A stretch of DNA of 64,000 nucleotides from NCBI RefSeq assembly GCF_030913655.1, contig NZ_CP133189.1, forward strand, positions 2,914,001 through 2,978,000. The letters run 5' to 3'. Position numbers and translations under genes: made by a program. Below, piece after piece: positions 1-9,085 of this stretch (the stretch's first letter is position 1; each line of letters begins with the position of its first letter). This stretch comes from Clostridium sp. MB40-C1 (lineage in GTDB: Bacteria > Bacillota > Clostridia > Clostridiales > Clostridiaceae). The notes below the pieces were generated by a model that saw only the letters and a program-made list of their open reading frames with translations, did not search any database and was not told where the DNA came from.

Positions 1-622
1 TTGAGCGAAGATTGCTCATATGAACATTTACTGTATTATCATCTCCTAAGAATTCATCATGCCATACATTTTCAAATAAATTAGCTTTTGTAAATACCTT
101 ATTAGGATGAGACATTAACAGTTCTAATATGTTAAACTCTCTCGCCGTAAGTGAAACCAATTTATCTTTAAGAGTCACTTCTACTGTTTCACGATTTAAA
201 ATTAGATTTTTATGTTTTAAAGTATTTTGTTTCTCAATTCCATTTGAAAACACTATATACCGCCTCAACTGTGCTTCAACTCTTGCCAAAACCTCGTTAA
301 TATCAAAAGGTTTTGACACAAAATCATCTGCACCACTTCTCAATACGTCTACTCTTATATCTTGTCCAGGCTTTGCAGAAATAACTATAATAGGCATTGT
401 TTTTATTTTTCTTATATGTGAAATAAGTTCTTCTCCACTTATACCAGGTAACATTAAATCAAGTAACACTAACTGAAAATCATATTGTTCAATGCACATC
501 TTTGCTTCTGAACCCGAATAAGCTCCTCTTACATTATATCCATGATTGCTTAACATCTTACACAGCAAATTATTTATATCTGAATCATCTTCTACAACTA
601 ATATGTTTATATTATCATTCAT
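1..622 (-). CDS. OmpR/PhoB-family response regulator (C-terminus cut by window edge)
   Basis: Two-component DNA-binding response regulator, cytoplasmic. Reading the minus strand from the ATG at 622 gives 207 codons with no stop before the window start. The N-terminal receiver domain (about residues 5-118) has the acidic pocket EDD near residue 12, the phospho-acceptor Asp55 in LVLLDLMLPG and the conserved Lys in FVSKPF. A winged-helix domain follows, with LTAREFNILELL and a truncated recognition region ending VNVHMSNLRS. An AGAGAGG-type ribosome binding site lies just upstream of 622. The partner kinase probably lies beyond the left edge. The target genes cannot be told from this fragment. 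Confidence 0.93.
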   Translation of the reverse strand, partial: MNDNINILVVEDDSDINNLLCKMLSNHGYNVRGAYSGSEAKMCIEQYDFQLVLLDLMLPGISGEELISHIRKIKTMPIIVISAKPGQDIRVDVLRSGADDFVSKPFDINEVLARVEAQLRRYIVFSNGIEKQNTLKHKNLILNRETVEVTLKDKLVSLTAREFNILELLMSHPNKVFTKANLFENVWHDEFLGDDNTVNVHMSNLRS

Positions 623-868
623 GATTAATATCCTCTCTTTATTTAAACATCTCTAGTAAATATCAAATGTACATATATATTATAACATTGAGACTTAATT
701 ATATTTAACAAATTGTTCATTTTATATGAATCCTAAAATAAAGTTTTTTCGGATTTTTAAGATTAAACTCATATTGATATACGTATGCAATAAAAATGTA
801 TCATAAAAAACTCCTAAAGCATATATATTTAGTATGCCTATAAAGTTATTTTTGAAGGAGATTTTTTT

Positions 869-1588
869 ATGAGATTTAAAGGTAAAGTTTTTTTTATTTT
901 AATTATTTCAGTTATATTTGTATTTATGGGATGCGCTTCTTCTGTCAAGAAGAACACAGATAATACAAACAATAATACAGAATGTCTTGGAACCCAAAAT
1001 AATACTACTAACGTAAATAAAACTTCTGAAAAAAACAATTCTAATAACGCATTAACATCTACAAACGAAAAAAAAGATTCTAGTACAAATGCTAATGTAA
1101 AACCTACTAAGACAACACCTTTACCAAAAATATCAAATAAAAAAAATACTAAACCTGAAAATTCCAAAAATAAATCAAATACTAAACAAATAAGGATAAT
1201 GGGGTTTATTGGTAAAGTGTATGACAAAGACGGGAAAAAATATTTAACTTGTGATAATGTTAATTTTTTGACTGGGAAAGCTGCTGTTGAAGCTGCTAAA
1301 AAAGATGGTGTAGCACAAAAAGATGAAAATGGAAACTACTATGTATGGGATGATTATTATATAGTTAATTCAAAAAAACAATTTAAAACTTACAAAATTT
1401 CAGAGAACGCTACTTTTAATTTGTGTGTATATCTACTAGATTCTGAAGGTAAATATTCTAATGCCTCAATTACTAAAAAAACAACTTATGCCAAATTTAA
1501 ATCATCAACTAATAGTTACTCTCTTCTATGTTATATTACAATTAAAAATAATGAAATAATAAATGTGACCCAACAATATATTCCTTAA
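869..1588 (+). CDS. Putative lipoprotein with Asn/Thr/Lys-rich linker
   Basis: 239 residues. The N-terminus is a lipoprotein signal peptide (MRFKGKVFFILIISVIFVF) ending in the lipobox FMGC, so the mature protein is probably anchored to the outer face of the membrane by the Cys at about residue 22. Residues 28-108 are a low-complexity linker of Asn, Thr, Ser and Lys, typical of a flexible tether. The C-terminal part (about 110-239) is a compact domain rich in Tyr, Lys and Asn that I do not recognise. The start has a GAAGGAG site 8 bases upstream. No neighbour suggests a role: L25/CTC follows in the same direction but has its own leader. Function unknown. Confidence 0.75.
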   Translation: MRFKGKVFFILIISVIFVFMGCASSVKKNTDNTNNNTECLGTQNNTTNVNKTSEKNNSNNALTSTNEKKDSSTNANVKPTKTTPLPKISNKKNTKPENSKNKSNTKQIRIMGFIGKVYDKDGKKYLTCDNVNFLTGKAAVEAAKKDGVAQKDENGNYYVWDDYYIVNSKKQFKTYKISENATFNLCVYLLDSEGKYSNASITKKTTYAKFKSSTNSYSLLCYITIKNNEIINVTQQYIP

Positions 1589-1667
1589 AACACCCTTTAT
1601 CTTACTAACCATTGTAAACTTTGTAAACAAATTATAAACAATTGGTTAATATTATCATAAATGGATG

Positions 1668-1712
1668 TTTATTTACAGCAAATAGAGTACAATAAGATTA
1701 ACTGTAAATAAA
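1668..1712 (+). promoter_or_regulatory. Inverted repeat in the leader of the L25/CTC gene
   Basis: Perfect 11-bp arms (TTTATTTACAG at 1668-1678 and CTGTAAATAAA at 1702-1712) are separated by 23 bases. The repeat ends about 18 bases upstream of the L25-like start codon. It could be a leader hairpin or an operator. The dyad is seen directly; the function is not known. Confidence 0.35.
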
Positions 1713-1730
1713 AGAAAAGAGGGGTTTATT

Positions 1731-2294
1731 ATGTCACAAACAACAATTAACACCATGGAAAGAACAGTTTCAGAAAACAATAAAAGATTAAGAAAAAGTG
1801 GACAAGTACCTTGCATAATGTATGGAGAATTTTTAGAGAATTCAATACCTGTTAAAATACAATCCTCAGCATTAATAAAACTATTAAGAGATAACTCAAA
1901 AGGTTCAATAATAAAATTAAATGTTAATAATACAATTAGAAACTGCGTTGTAAAAAGCGTACAAAAAGACACTATAACTGGCGAATTGCTTCATGTAGAC
2001 TTTCAATGTGTAAATGAAAATGAAGTTATTAAAATGAAAATACCTGTAAGTTTTGTAGGTCTTAATGCCTTACAACTTAAAAGATTAGTTTTAGATACAT
2101 TCCTACCTGAAATAGAAATGCAAGGAAATGTAGAAAAAATACCTGAATATATAAAAATAGACGTTTCTCAAATGAATTTTGAAGATAAAATATTTGCAAA
2201 AGATATAGAACTACCAGAAGAAATTAAACTTATAACTGAACCCGATGAACTTCTAGCTGTAGTTAATGGTTTTAATCAAGGAGAAGAAAACTAG
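1731..2294 (+). CDS. rplY: Ribosomal protein bL25 / general stress protein CTC
   Basis: 187 residues, the size of the longer bL25/CTC form (an N-terminal 5S-rRNA-binding L25 domain plus a C-terminal TL5-type beta domain). The N-terminus has RLRKSGQVPCIMYGE, matching the family pattern of Arg/Lys-x-G-x-(V/I)-P followed by YG. The middle has the diagnostic VQKDTITGELLHVDFQ. The C-terminal half (about 95-187) continues with PVSFVG and ends in an acidic tail. Start: ATG after AGAGGGG. CTC proteins bind 5S rRNA in the 50S subunit and are stress-induced in Bacillus. The gene stands alone and ends at a hairpin terminator that begins in its stop codon. Confidence 0.9.
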   Translation: MSQTTINTMERTVSENNKRLRKSGQVPCIMYGEFLENSIPVKIQSSALIKLLRDNSKGSIIKLNVNNTIRNCVVKSVQKDTITGELLHVDFQCVNENEVIKMKIPVSFVGLNALQLKRLVLDTFLPEIEMQGNVEKIPEYIKIDVSQMNFEDKIFAKDIELPEEIKLITEPDELLAVVNGFNQGEEN

Positions 2295-2330
2295 AATAAA
2301 AGTGCAATGCACTTTTATTCTTTTATTTTT
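2294..2330 (+). terminator. Terminator hairpin at the end of the L25/CTC gene
   Basis: Perfect 12-bp arms (GAATAAAAGTGC at 2294-2305, its complement at 2309-2320) around a 3-base loop, followed by a T-rich tract. The first base of the hairpin is the last base of the TAG stop codon. An almost identical hairpin occurs at 53371-53397. Confidence 0.85.
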
Positions 2331-2934
2331 ATCTGTACCTAGTTAACATCTCACTTATACTTGTCGCAGTATCTCCCTCGCCTGTAGCACCAAACTTCCA
2401 TTCCTCATTATGACGATATAACTCTCCTACAAAAAGAGCTGTCTTGTTTGAGTAATCATCACTTAAATTATATCTAACTAATTCTTGATTATTAGAAAGA
2501 TTAACAATTCTTATAAAAGCATTTCTTATCATTCCAAAATGCTGTTTGCGTTTTACACAGTCATAAATATTAACTACAAATACTAGCTTTGATACATCTT
2601 TAGGAACTCTTGAAAGTTCAACCATTATTTGTTCATCGTCTCCATCTCCATCACCTGTAAGATTATCTCCCATGTGACGAATACTTCCACTTTTATGTGT
2701 CAAATTTCCAAAATAAATTATATCATTTTTATTTGTAATTTTATCACTTGAATCTAAAACAAATACAGAAGCATCACAATCTATATTTGGAGTACCTCCT
2801 TTAAATAAACCCCCAAATAAGCCTTTGCCTCCTTGTTCCACTGGATCCCAGCCAAGTCCTACCATTATTTTAGATAAACCAGCATTGTCTTTTGTTAAGC
2901 TTATTTTCTGACCTTTTTGTAAATTAATAGCCAT
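2329..2934 (-). CDS. TerD family protein (third of three tandem copies)
   Basis: 201-residue TerD-domain protein. The family is linked to tellurite resistance and general stress protection and binds calcium through acidic loops. It starts with the family signature INLQKGQKISLTK. It keeps DCDASVFVLD and the second calcium-loop motif GDNLTGDGDGDDE. Compared with the two upstream copies it is the most divergent: about a dozen Gly-rich residues (GGKGLFGGLFKGG) are inserted before the first acidic loop, and the usual GSGFQGGL end is replaced by a different tail ending MLTRYR. It is the last gene of the terD trio (26-bp gap, AGGGGGA site). It probably forms a membrane-associated stress complex with the other Ter proteins. 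Confidence 0.93.
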   Translation of the reverse strand: MAINLQKGQKISLTKDNAGLSKIMVGLGWDPVEQGGKGLFGGLFKGGTPNIDCDASVFVLDSSDKITNKNDIIYFGNLTHKSGSIRHMGDNLTGDGDGDDEQIMVELSRVPKDVSKLVFVVNIYDCVKRKQHFGMIRNAFIRIVNLSNNQELVRYNLSDDYSNKTALFVGELYRHNEEWKFGATGEGDTATSISEMLTRYR

Positions 2935-2960
2935 TAATTCGTCCCCCTAATATATGAGTA

Positions 2961-3539
2961 TTAAACTTCTAATCCATAGTTTTTACAAAGAGACGCTAAT
3001 CCACCTTGAAAACCACTTCCTACTGCACTAAATTTCCATTCTCCATTATTACGATATATTTCACAAAATACTAAAGCAGTTTCTATAGAGAAATCTTCAG
3101 ATAAATCATATCTTAAAACTTCTTCTCCTGTCTCTTTGTTAACCAATCTTACAAAAGCATTTGTAACTTGTCCAAAGTTTTGACTTCTAGTTTCTGCATC
3201 ATATATAGTTACTGATATTGCTATTTTTTCAATGTTCTCAGGCACCTTAGAAAAGTCTATGATTATTGCTTCATCATCTCCTTCTCCTTCTCCTGTCCTA
3301 TTATCTCCTGTATGTATTACTGACTTACTAGAATGTTCTAAATTATTATAAAATATAAAATCTAAATCATTATTTACTTTTCCATTTGACCCAACTAAAA
3401 AAGCAGATGCATCTAGGTCAAAATCATATCCACCTGAATATTTATTTGTGTCCCATCCTAATCCTATAATTGCTTCTTTTAATCCTGGAACCTCTTTTGT
3501 TAAATTAATTTTCTGTCCTTTTGATAAATTGATACCCAT
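2961..3539 (-). CDS. terD: TerD family protein (second of three tandem copies)
   Basis: 192 residues, the normal length for a single TerD domain. It opens with [15 protein letters not shown] and keeps both calcium-binding loops: [11 protein letters not shown] near residue 41 and [13 protein letters not shown] near 78. The end has the family pattern [18 protein letters not shown]. It closely resembles the upstream copy, so the pair looks like a tandem duplication. The gap to the previous terD is 36 bp and to the next 26 bp, so the three are surely co-transcribed. The start is set by GGGGGAG just upstream. Which paralogue corresponds to TerD or TerE of enterobacteria cannot be decided from sequence alone. 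Confidence 0.95.
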   Translation of the reverse strand: MGINLSKGQKINLTKEVPGLKEAIIGLGWDTNKYSGGYDFDLDASAFLVGSNGKVNNDLDFIFYNNLEHSSKSVIHTGDNRTGEGEGDDEAIIIDFSKVPENIEKIAISVTIYDAETRSQNFGQVTNAFVRLVNKETGEEVLRYDLSEDFSIETALVFCEIYRNNGEWKFSAVGSGFQGGLASLCKNYGLEV

Positions 3540-3575
3540 TTTTCTCCCCCCATGGTTTAAATAACAACTTCTTAT

Positions 3576-4157
3576 TTAGCCAATATTAATTCCAAAGTTT
3601 CCACATAAGGCACCTAATCCGCCTTGGAATCCACTTCCTATTGCACTAAACTTCCACTCACCATTATTGCGGTATAATTCAGCAACTACTAGCGCAGTCT
3701 CTATACTATAATCTTCACTTAAATCATATCTTATTAATTCTTCATTATTTTCTTCATTAAAAATTCTTATAAAAGCGTTAGAAACTTGACCAAAATTTTG
3801 TCCTCTACTTTCACCATCATGTATAGTTACAGTAAACGCGATTTTTTGTACACTTTCAGGCACCTTATCTAATTCTATGCTTATTTGTTCGTCGTCTCCT
3901 TCACCTTCTCCTGTTCTGTTATCACCAAGATGAACTACTGAATCTGAAGGGTGTCTTAAATTATTATAAAAAACGAAGTCTGCATCAGATGTTACTTTTC
4001 CATCTGCTCCTCCTAAAAAAGCAGCTGCATCCAAATCAAAATCCTGTCCACCATCATATTTATTTGTATCCCATCCTAATCCTACAATTACCTTCTTTAA
4101 TCCTGGATTTGTTTTTGTTAAATCCACTTTTTGACCTTTTGATAAACTGACTGCCAT
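3576..4157 (-). CDS. terD: TerD family protein (first of three tandem copies)
   Basis: 193 residues, a single TerD domain and the most canonical copy here. It has [18 protein letters not shown], the calcium loop [24 protein letters not shown], and the end [18 protein letters not shown]. This copy resembles the Bacillus YceC/YceD/YceE general stress proteins. Its start follows AAGGGAATTAAT. A good sigma-A-type promoter overlaps the end of the upstream HAD gene (see 4239-4266), so the terD trio can probably be transcribed apart from the enzyme genes ahead of it. Confidence 0.95.
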   Translation of the reverse strand: MAVSLSKGQKVDLTKTNPGLKKVIVGLGWDTNKYDGGQDFDLDAAAFLGGADGKVTSDADFVFYNNLRHPSDSVVHLGDNRTGEGEGDDEQISIELDKVPESVQKIAFTVTIHDGESRGQNFGQVSNAFIRIFNEENNEELIRYDLSEDYSIETALVVAELYRNNGEWKFSAIGSGFQGGLGALCGNFGINIG

Positions 4158-4238
4158 ATTAATTCCCTTCTTTCTTTAAAATATATATTTAGGATTTTAA
4201 AAAACCCCATTCTACCCTTTAAAACTTATTGCATTGTA

Positions 4239-4266
4239 ATAATATTATATCCTTGAAACTTGTCAA
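4239..4266 (-). promoter_or_regulatory. Predicted internal promoter for the terD trio
   Basis: On the minus strand a -35 TTGACA (4261-4266) and a -10 TATTAT (4239-4244) are separated by 16 bases, about 80 bases upstream of the first terD start. It lies between the HAD gene and terD. Confidence 0.5.
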
Positions 4267-4268
4267 AA

Positions 4269-5093
4269 TCAAATGTTGTTCCAAGAACCATTAGCACTTA
4301 AATTCACTACATTATTAACTATTTCCTCAGATGCATCTATGCCCATACTATCAGTTAAAACTATGTGCTCTTTATTTAAAATTTTATCTTGTATCATTTT
4401 AAACAATTCTCCATGAGAAGCACACATAGAATACTCTGCATTAATTAATATAGGATAATCTAAGAGGGAGTCTCCCGCTGACACCACCTTATCTATTCTT
4501 TCCTTTTGCTTTATATATAATACAGCATCCCATTTATTTACTGCGGAAGGTACTATATAAAGCTTTCTCCCTTGTAAAGAAACGTTCCAATAATTTGCTT
4601 CAGCCCATTCTTTAAACTTATACAATTCATCTAAGTTAATCTTATCCTTATTGTCAAAATGAATACTAAAAAATAATTTATCTCTTAAAATCATTTTATT
4701 TATCCATGAAACATCCTTAAAACTTTCTAAAAATCTCTTTTGAACAAACTTATAATGAATTACCCTCTCTATCTTTTTTTCGATAATATTTCTCCAATCT
4801 TTATCTATTTCTCCATTTATTAAGATATTTCCCCCATTACTAACAACAGCATATTTAGGTTTTATATGATCTTTAATCATAAAAATTCTATTATACTGAT
4901 CTATAGTTCTCGTAGTTACAGGAATAAACATTATCTTTTCTTTCATATTTCCTAATTTATCTATTACTGCTTTTTTCATAAAGCTTAAATCTTCTCCATT
5001 ATATCTTTCAACTAAGACTATATCTTCACCATTGTGGTCTATTAACTTTTTACTATAAATTAAGGTTCTATCTAAATCAGATGCAAAAATCAT
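4269..5093 (-). CDS. HAD-superfamily phosphatase of the Ter biosynthetic module
   Basis: 274-residue haloacid-dehalogenase-fold hydrolase, probably a cytosolic phosphatase. Motif I is FASDLDRTLIYS (DxDxT, residues 5-9), with the nucleophile Asp and the general acid Asp. Motif II is the Thr in PVTTRT near residue 60. Motif IV is SAGDSLLDYPIL near residue 207, with the metal-binding acids. The cap is a C2-type insert between motifs II and IV. HAD proteins of this kind are regular members of terD-linked gene sets predicted to make a nucleoside-like compound (comparative genomics of Ter systems by Aravind and colleagues). Start: ATG after GGGGAAATACA. The substrate is unknown. Confidence 0.88.
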   Translation of the reverse strand: MIFASDLDRTLIYSKKLIDHNGEDIVLVERYNGEDLSFMKKAVIDKLGNMKEKIMFIPVTTRTIDQYNRIFMIKDHIKPKYAVVSNGGNILINGEIDKDWRNIIEKKIERVIHYKFVQKRFLESFKDVSWINKMILRDKLFFSIHFDNKDKINLDELYKFKEWAEANYWNVSLQGRKLYIVPSAVNKWDAVLYIKQKERIDKVVSAGDSLLDYPILINAEYSMCASHGELFKMIQDKILNKEHIVLTDSMGIDASEEIVNNVVNLSANGSWNNI

Positions 5094-5205
5094 TGTATTT
5101 CCCCTTTTTAATTTAATTTTTGTATATTTTAATTACTTTTCAGAACCAAATAATTCTTAGCTTTATCTGTAGTTTGAACTCCCTTTGTATTTTTTTATCC
5201 AATGT

Positions 5206-6306
5206 TTATTTAGCTTTAGACTTTATAAGTCCACAACAAGAATAACTCATATTTTTGTACACTTCTATAGGTACTTTTTTCTCTTTTGCAAGAAGTAAAA
5301 TATGCTTTAAATTAGGATTATTAATATCATCAACAAGTATTTTCCAAGGAACTCGCCTCAAAAGAACTCTAGTAGTCTCTCCTACTCCTGGCTTGACTAA
5401 ATTTATATCCTTTATACTGTATCTTATCCTTATTTCATTGACTTCTTTGATCCCCGAATTATATACTTTTTTATCCATACAGTGTCCATCTTCTTCAATA
5501 TCCATATTGGCGAAACATCCCACTATCGTATCTACGAAAAATTTAGACACATCCTGTTCTTCCCATTCTTCATAATACTTAGCTCCATGAAACTCATGCT
5601 TACCTATTATATCATCTCTTAATACAGTTCTACTTACTAAACCCGATACTGTTGAATTTAAACAAGCTGATGGAATAAGAAAGTCTTCCCTTGTTCCATA
5701 TAACTCCACACATTTTGCTGGATCTGCTAAAACTGCTAATCTATTATCTATACTTATTTTATACTTATTATAAAAATCTTTAACAGCCTTATCTAGCACA
5801 TTATTTATGGCACCTTTACCTGTCCAACCATCTACAAATTGTATATCTTTAGCTTCATGTGAATTCAGTATATATTTAAGAGCATTCTCATCTATACCTT
5901 TTCCTCTTATTATAGATATACTGTAATGATCAATCTTCTTTTTATATTTCATTTCTAAATACCTTTTTATTAAAATACCAACAGGGGTTCCGGCTCTAGC
6001 TAAAGATACAATAACAACATTTTTTCCTTTTTGTTTGTATATATTATCTGCAACAAGAGCTACTGCCTTTGCTACTTTTTCTTTTGTAGACTCTAAAGTC
6101 TCATAGAATACTTTCATATATTCTTCTTTTGGAAAATACTCTATTGGAAGCATTTCTGAATAATGTCCTCCATTTTGCATTACATATTCTCTTTCCTCAT
6201 TGTCTTGCTCCTGTATAAGATTAGATATATCTTTTAATAGAAATATAACATCCTTTTTAGAATAACTTCCCATTGGATCTGGTTGTTTTATATCTTTAAA
6301 TTTCAT
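5206..6306 (-). CDS. Phosphoribosyltransferase-like protein, StiP/PRTase-1 family
   Basis: 366 residues from the ATG at 6306, which follows AAAGGGCG at good spacing. An ATG at 6351 in the same frame has no ribosome site. The family is annotated either as 'cysteine protease StiP' or as a PRTase of the Ter biosynthetic module. The sequence supports the second reading: a Rossmann-like segment VVIVSLARAGTPVGILIKRY near residue 100, ISIIRGKGID, and FVDGWTGKGAI, which resembles the phosphate-binding loop of PRPP enzymes. It lies between the second PRTase gene and the HAD gene. Inferred role: transfer of a ribosyl phosphate to an unknown base. Confidence 0.85.
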   Translation of the reverse strand: MKFKDIKQPDPMGSYSKKDVIFLLKDISNLIQEQDNEEREYVMQNGGHYSEMLPIEYFPKEEYMKVFYETLESTKEKVAKAVALVADNIYKQKGKNVVIVSLARAGTPVGILIKRYLEMKYKKKIDHYSISIIRGKGIDENALKYILNSHEAKDIQFVDGWTGKGAINNVLDKAVKDFYNKYKISIDNRLAVLADPAKCVELYGTREDFLIPSACLNSTVSGLVSRTVLRDDIIGKHEFHGAKYYEEWEEQDVSKFFVDTIVGCFANMDIEEDGHCMDKKVYNSGIKEVNEIRIRYSIKDINLVKPGVGETTRVLLRRVPWKILVDDINNPNLKHILLLAKEKKVPIEVYKNMSYSCCGLIKSKAK

Positions 6307-6422
6307 CCCATACGCCCTTTCTTTAGATTTTATATTTATAATAAGTTGCATTTAAAAGTATAGCTTTTTTATCTTACCGTTTTTCCTATTAATTCTTAAG
6401 CAAAAACAACTCATACAACAAC

Positions 6423-7835
6423 CTACTTTACAAAATATACAAAGTTTAATTTAGTAACTCCTACATTATAAAAAAATTCTAATAACTCTCTTTTACTTTC
6501 TATATCCATATCTCTTTCCGTTACAAACAAAATTTCTTTATACATTCCTTGTCCAATGTTGTATATATAATTTGTAATATTTTTGTCAAAAGGATTTTTA
6601 AATTTAAATGCATGTTTTACAGCATAATTATCCCCATCTCCCACATAAATTGGACTTCTAGTAGTAGATTGATACTTCGCTCTTTCTATAAAAGAAGTCA
6701 TAACCATAGGAATATACATAAATTCTTCTGTACCTAATACAAGTACCTCTTTTTCAAAAGGTTTCATCTTATCTACTATGTCATATATAACTTTCTCTAC
6801 ATTCTCTAGGTTTTCACGAGACATTCCAAATCTACCACTAAACTTCAAATATTTATACGTCTTACTCTCTCCACTATACAAACTCCTTGTAAATTTATGA
6901 TAGCTATCTGTTGTAAATAAATAATTTCTTACACACATTGTATTTTTATTACATATATTTTCTTTTTTATCCGACTTTAAAACTCCATCCTCATAGAATT
7001 CTTCAATAATATTACTTGGCTCTTTACTTTTATCAAAGTTATAATTTGCACCTATTTCCTCTATGGACGGACTAGAGCACGTCGCTTGTCCTTTTAAGAT
7101 AGATACTACTTTTATGTCTATACCTAATTCTCTTTCTATTTGATCATATTTTTTAATGCAATTCTCTGTTCTCCAATCTAAAATAGAAGCTACTACATAT
7201 TCCTTTATAGGATATCGCTTATTTATAGCTCTAATAAGATTTAATGCTGTTTTTCCAGTAGTTATTTCGTCATCTATTAAAACTATCCTTTCAAACTCAG
7301 ATAAAAATTCACTTTCAAGAGGATAGCAAAAATGACTAGTTGCATGAGAGTGTTCTTCTTCAAAATCAAAAACAGAAATACAATGATCTAAGTCATCCCT
7401 AGTCGTATGTATATAATACACACCATTGCCTGCAAACTGTGCAAAAGTACTATTTCCTAACGCTGTGGCCGTCTCTGCAAATCCTATAAAAAGCGTTGCT
7501 TTCCTTGAATATATTAAATTATTATCTGCAAAATTTAAAGCTTCATCTATTAAGTCATCATTTTTCAATGCATCTGCTACTATTTGGTAACCTTCAGTTT
7601 CAATTTCTCCTATTTTCTCTCCAATAATAAATCCTAAAAGTCTTCCCGCTAAAATACCCTTTTTAGGGTTTATAGGAATATGCTTTCCTAAAAGCTTACT
7701 TACAAAAAGAAAAGCTCTTTTAGGATTCCTTCTTGCTGCCATTAAAAACAAATCTTCTAGTTTAAAATTGAATTTATTCTCTACCATTTCTATATTAACA
7801 TCAATTTTATCTAGAATATTTAAAGTTCTCCTCAT
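6423..7835 (-). CDS. Phosphoribosyltransferase with C-terminal TRSP domain
   Basis: 470 residues. The N-terminal two thirds is a type-I phosphoribosyltransferase domain whose PRPP loop is seen as RIVLIDDEITTGKTALNLI (about residues 186-204): two acidic residues followed by TTGKT. The C-terminal region carries the motif that gives the TRSP domain its name (STTRSPIYVGDGDNY). This two-domain arrangement is specific to Ter-linked biosynthetic clusters. The ATG at 7835 is set by AGGGAGGACAAA. The gene is second in the operon, 80 bp after the lyase. With the StiP-type PRTase it gives the pair of distinct PRTases expected for the module. Confidence 0.9.
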   Translation of the reverse strand: MRRTLNILDKIDVNIEMVENKFNFKLEDLFLMAARRNPKRAFLFVSKLLGKHIPINPKKGILAGRLLGFIIGEKIGEIETEGYQIVADALKNDDLIDEALNFADNNLIYSRKATLFIGFAETATALGNSTFAQFAGNGVYYIHTTRDDLDHCISVFDFEEEHSHATSHFCYPLESEFLSEFERIVLIDDEITTGKTALNLIRAINKRYPIKEYVVASILDWRTENCIKKYDQIERELGIDIKVVSILKGQATCSSPSIEEIGANYNFDKSKEPSNIIEEFYEDGVLKSDKKENICNKNTMCVRNYLFTTDSYHKFTRSLYSGESKTYKYLKFSGRFGMSRENLENVEKVIYDIVDKMKPFEKEVLVLGTEEFMYIPMVMTSFIERAKYQSTTRSPIYVGDGDNYAVKHAFKFKNPFDKNITNYIYNIGQGMYKEILFVTERDMDIESKRELLEFFYNVGVTKLNFVYFVK

Positions 7836-7915
7836 TTTGTCCTCCCTTAATATAAAACTCCCCTGTTTTAAAATAATTCAGTTTATACTAAATCCACAAC
7901 TTTTTAAAACATATC

Positions 7916-9085
7916 CTAAAATAAATCAACATAACTTTTATCATCATTGAAAACTCCATAGACATAAGCTCTTTTTAAAATTTTCTTTGCCCAATTAGTA
8001 TGTGGATTAACTTCATTCATCTTATTGTTGTACTTGCTTTTATATGCTCCTTTTCTATTGGTGTCTATAATAGCTAATGCATCCTCATATTCCTCTTTTG
8101 TAACAACATACAATGCATTAACTATAGCGATATGACTTGGATGAATTATTGTTTTTCCAATGACCCCATTAGCCTTATCTAAAATCACTTCTTTAATAAG
8201 TCCATCTATACACTTTTCCAAATAATTTTTTCTTTTCAATTCTCCATTTTCCCCTAAATGCTCTATAAAAGGACTTTTTCTTAGTTGAGATTTTAGAACT
8301 CTGTTATCTGGACTTGAGTTGAAATACTCCCATACAGGTCCAGATACAACATATTCATCTTCAGCTCTTAAAAACAAGTTTAATATATCACAAATACAAT
8401 CACTTACTATTCTTATATCATATATACTATTATCGATACTTCTTCTTATAGAGTATAATCCTAGGAAATCTGTACCACCTATTCTTATATTTAAAATATA
8501 CTTTTTATATTTTTCGAAAATTTCTTTTATCCTCAATAATTCATCTATTCTACTTTCCTTATAGATTATAGGTTTAGATTCCAAAATAGGCATTGCATAC
8601 AAAGTATGTTTCATTCCATCATTAAATGATTTTAAAATACTTAAATATTCTTCTCCATTATTAGAGTCAAATTTAGGGAAGCAAAATCCTGTTAAAAATT
8701 CAAATATATCCTTCTCCTCTAAAAGTCGTTTAAACTGATTAATACTTCTTACCCTAACAAATATTAAAGGTAAATCTTCTTCATTAAACTTTTCTTCTTC
8801 TATTTTTTGTTTTATTGTTCTACAAGCCACTTTTAAATTTTCTTCAGCTTCTTCGACTTTATCTTCTGGTATAGAATCTTCTAAACATAAAACCATAGAT
8901 GATAACCTTTCATATTTATGTTTTAAAATTAAATCTACCATGTCTTCTCTCAAAGCTGGCATGTACAATGTTGCTCCAAGAGAATAGGCTAAAAATTCTT
9001 TGGGTGTGCTATTTATAATATCATTAGGTTCTTTATAAAATATATCTCTTTTTTGCATAGCACTTAAGTCACTAAAAAACTTCAT
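7916..9085 (-). CDS. CitE/HpcH-like C-C bond lyase of the Ter biosynthetic module
   Basis: 389 residues from the ATG at 9085, chosen because GAGGGG lies 6 bases upstream; an ATG at 9124 in the same frame lacks a site. It is a TIM-barrel protein of the citrate-lyase-beta/HpcH-HpaI superfamily. MVLCLEDSIPEDKVEEAE matches the metal- and substrate-binding strand of that fold, and GATLYMPALRED and TIIHPSHIAIVNALY are further barrel-edge motifs. Lyases of this subfamily (C-C_Bond_Lyase) occur with TerD, two PRTases and a HAD phosphatase. It is the first gene of the operon on the minus strand. The substrate is not known. Confidence 0.87.
   Translation of the reverse strand: MKFFSDLSAMQKRDIFYKEPNDIINSTPKEFLAYSLGATLYMPALREDMVDLILKHKYERLSSMVLCLEDSIPEDKVEEAEENLKVACRTIKQKIEEEKFNEEDLPLIFVRVRSINQFKRLLEEKDIFEFLTGFCFPKFDSNNGEEYLSILKSFNDGMKHTLYAMPILESKPIIYKESRIDELLRIKEIFEKYKKYILNIRIGGTDFLGLYSIRRSIDNSIYDIRIVSDCICDILNLFLRAEDEYVVSGPVWEYFNSSPDNRVLKSQLRKSPFIEHLGENGELKRKNYLEKCIDGLIKEVILDKANGVIGKTIIHPSHIAIVNALYVVTKEEYEDALAIIDTNRKGAYKSKYNNKMNEVNPHTNWAKKILKRAYVYGVFNDDKSYVDLF

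Noticed and set aside
838-1227. 129-codon open frame on the minus strand opposite the lipoprotein gene
   Set aside because: It is antisense to the low-complexity Asn/Thr/Lys linker, which creates an open Phe/Leu/Val frame by composition, and it lacks a ribosome binding site. The plus-strand gene has a lipobox and a strong site.
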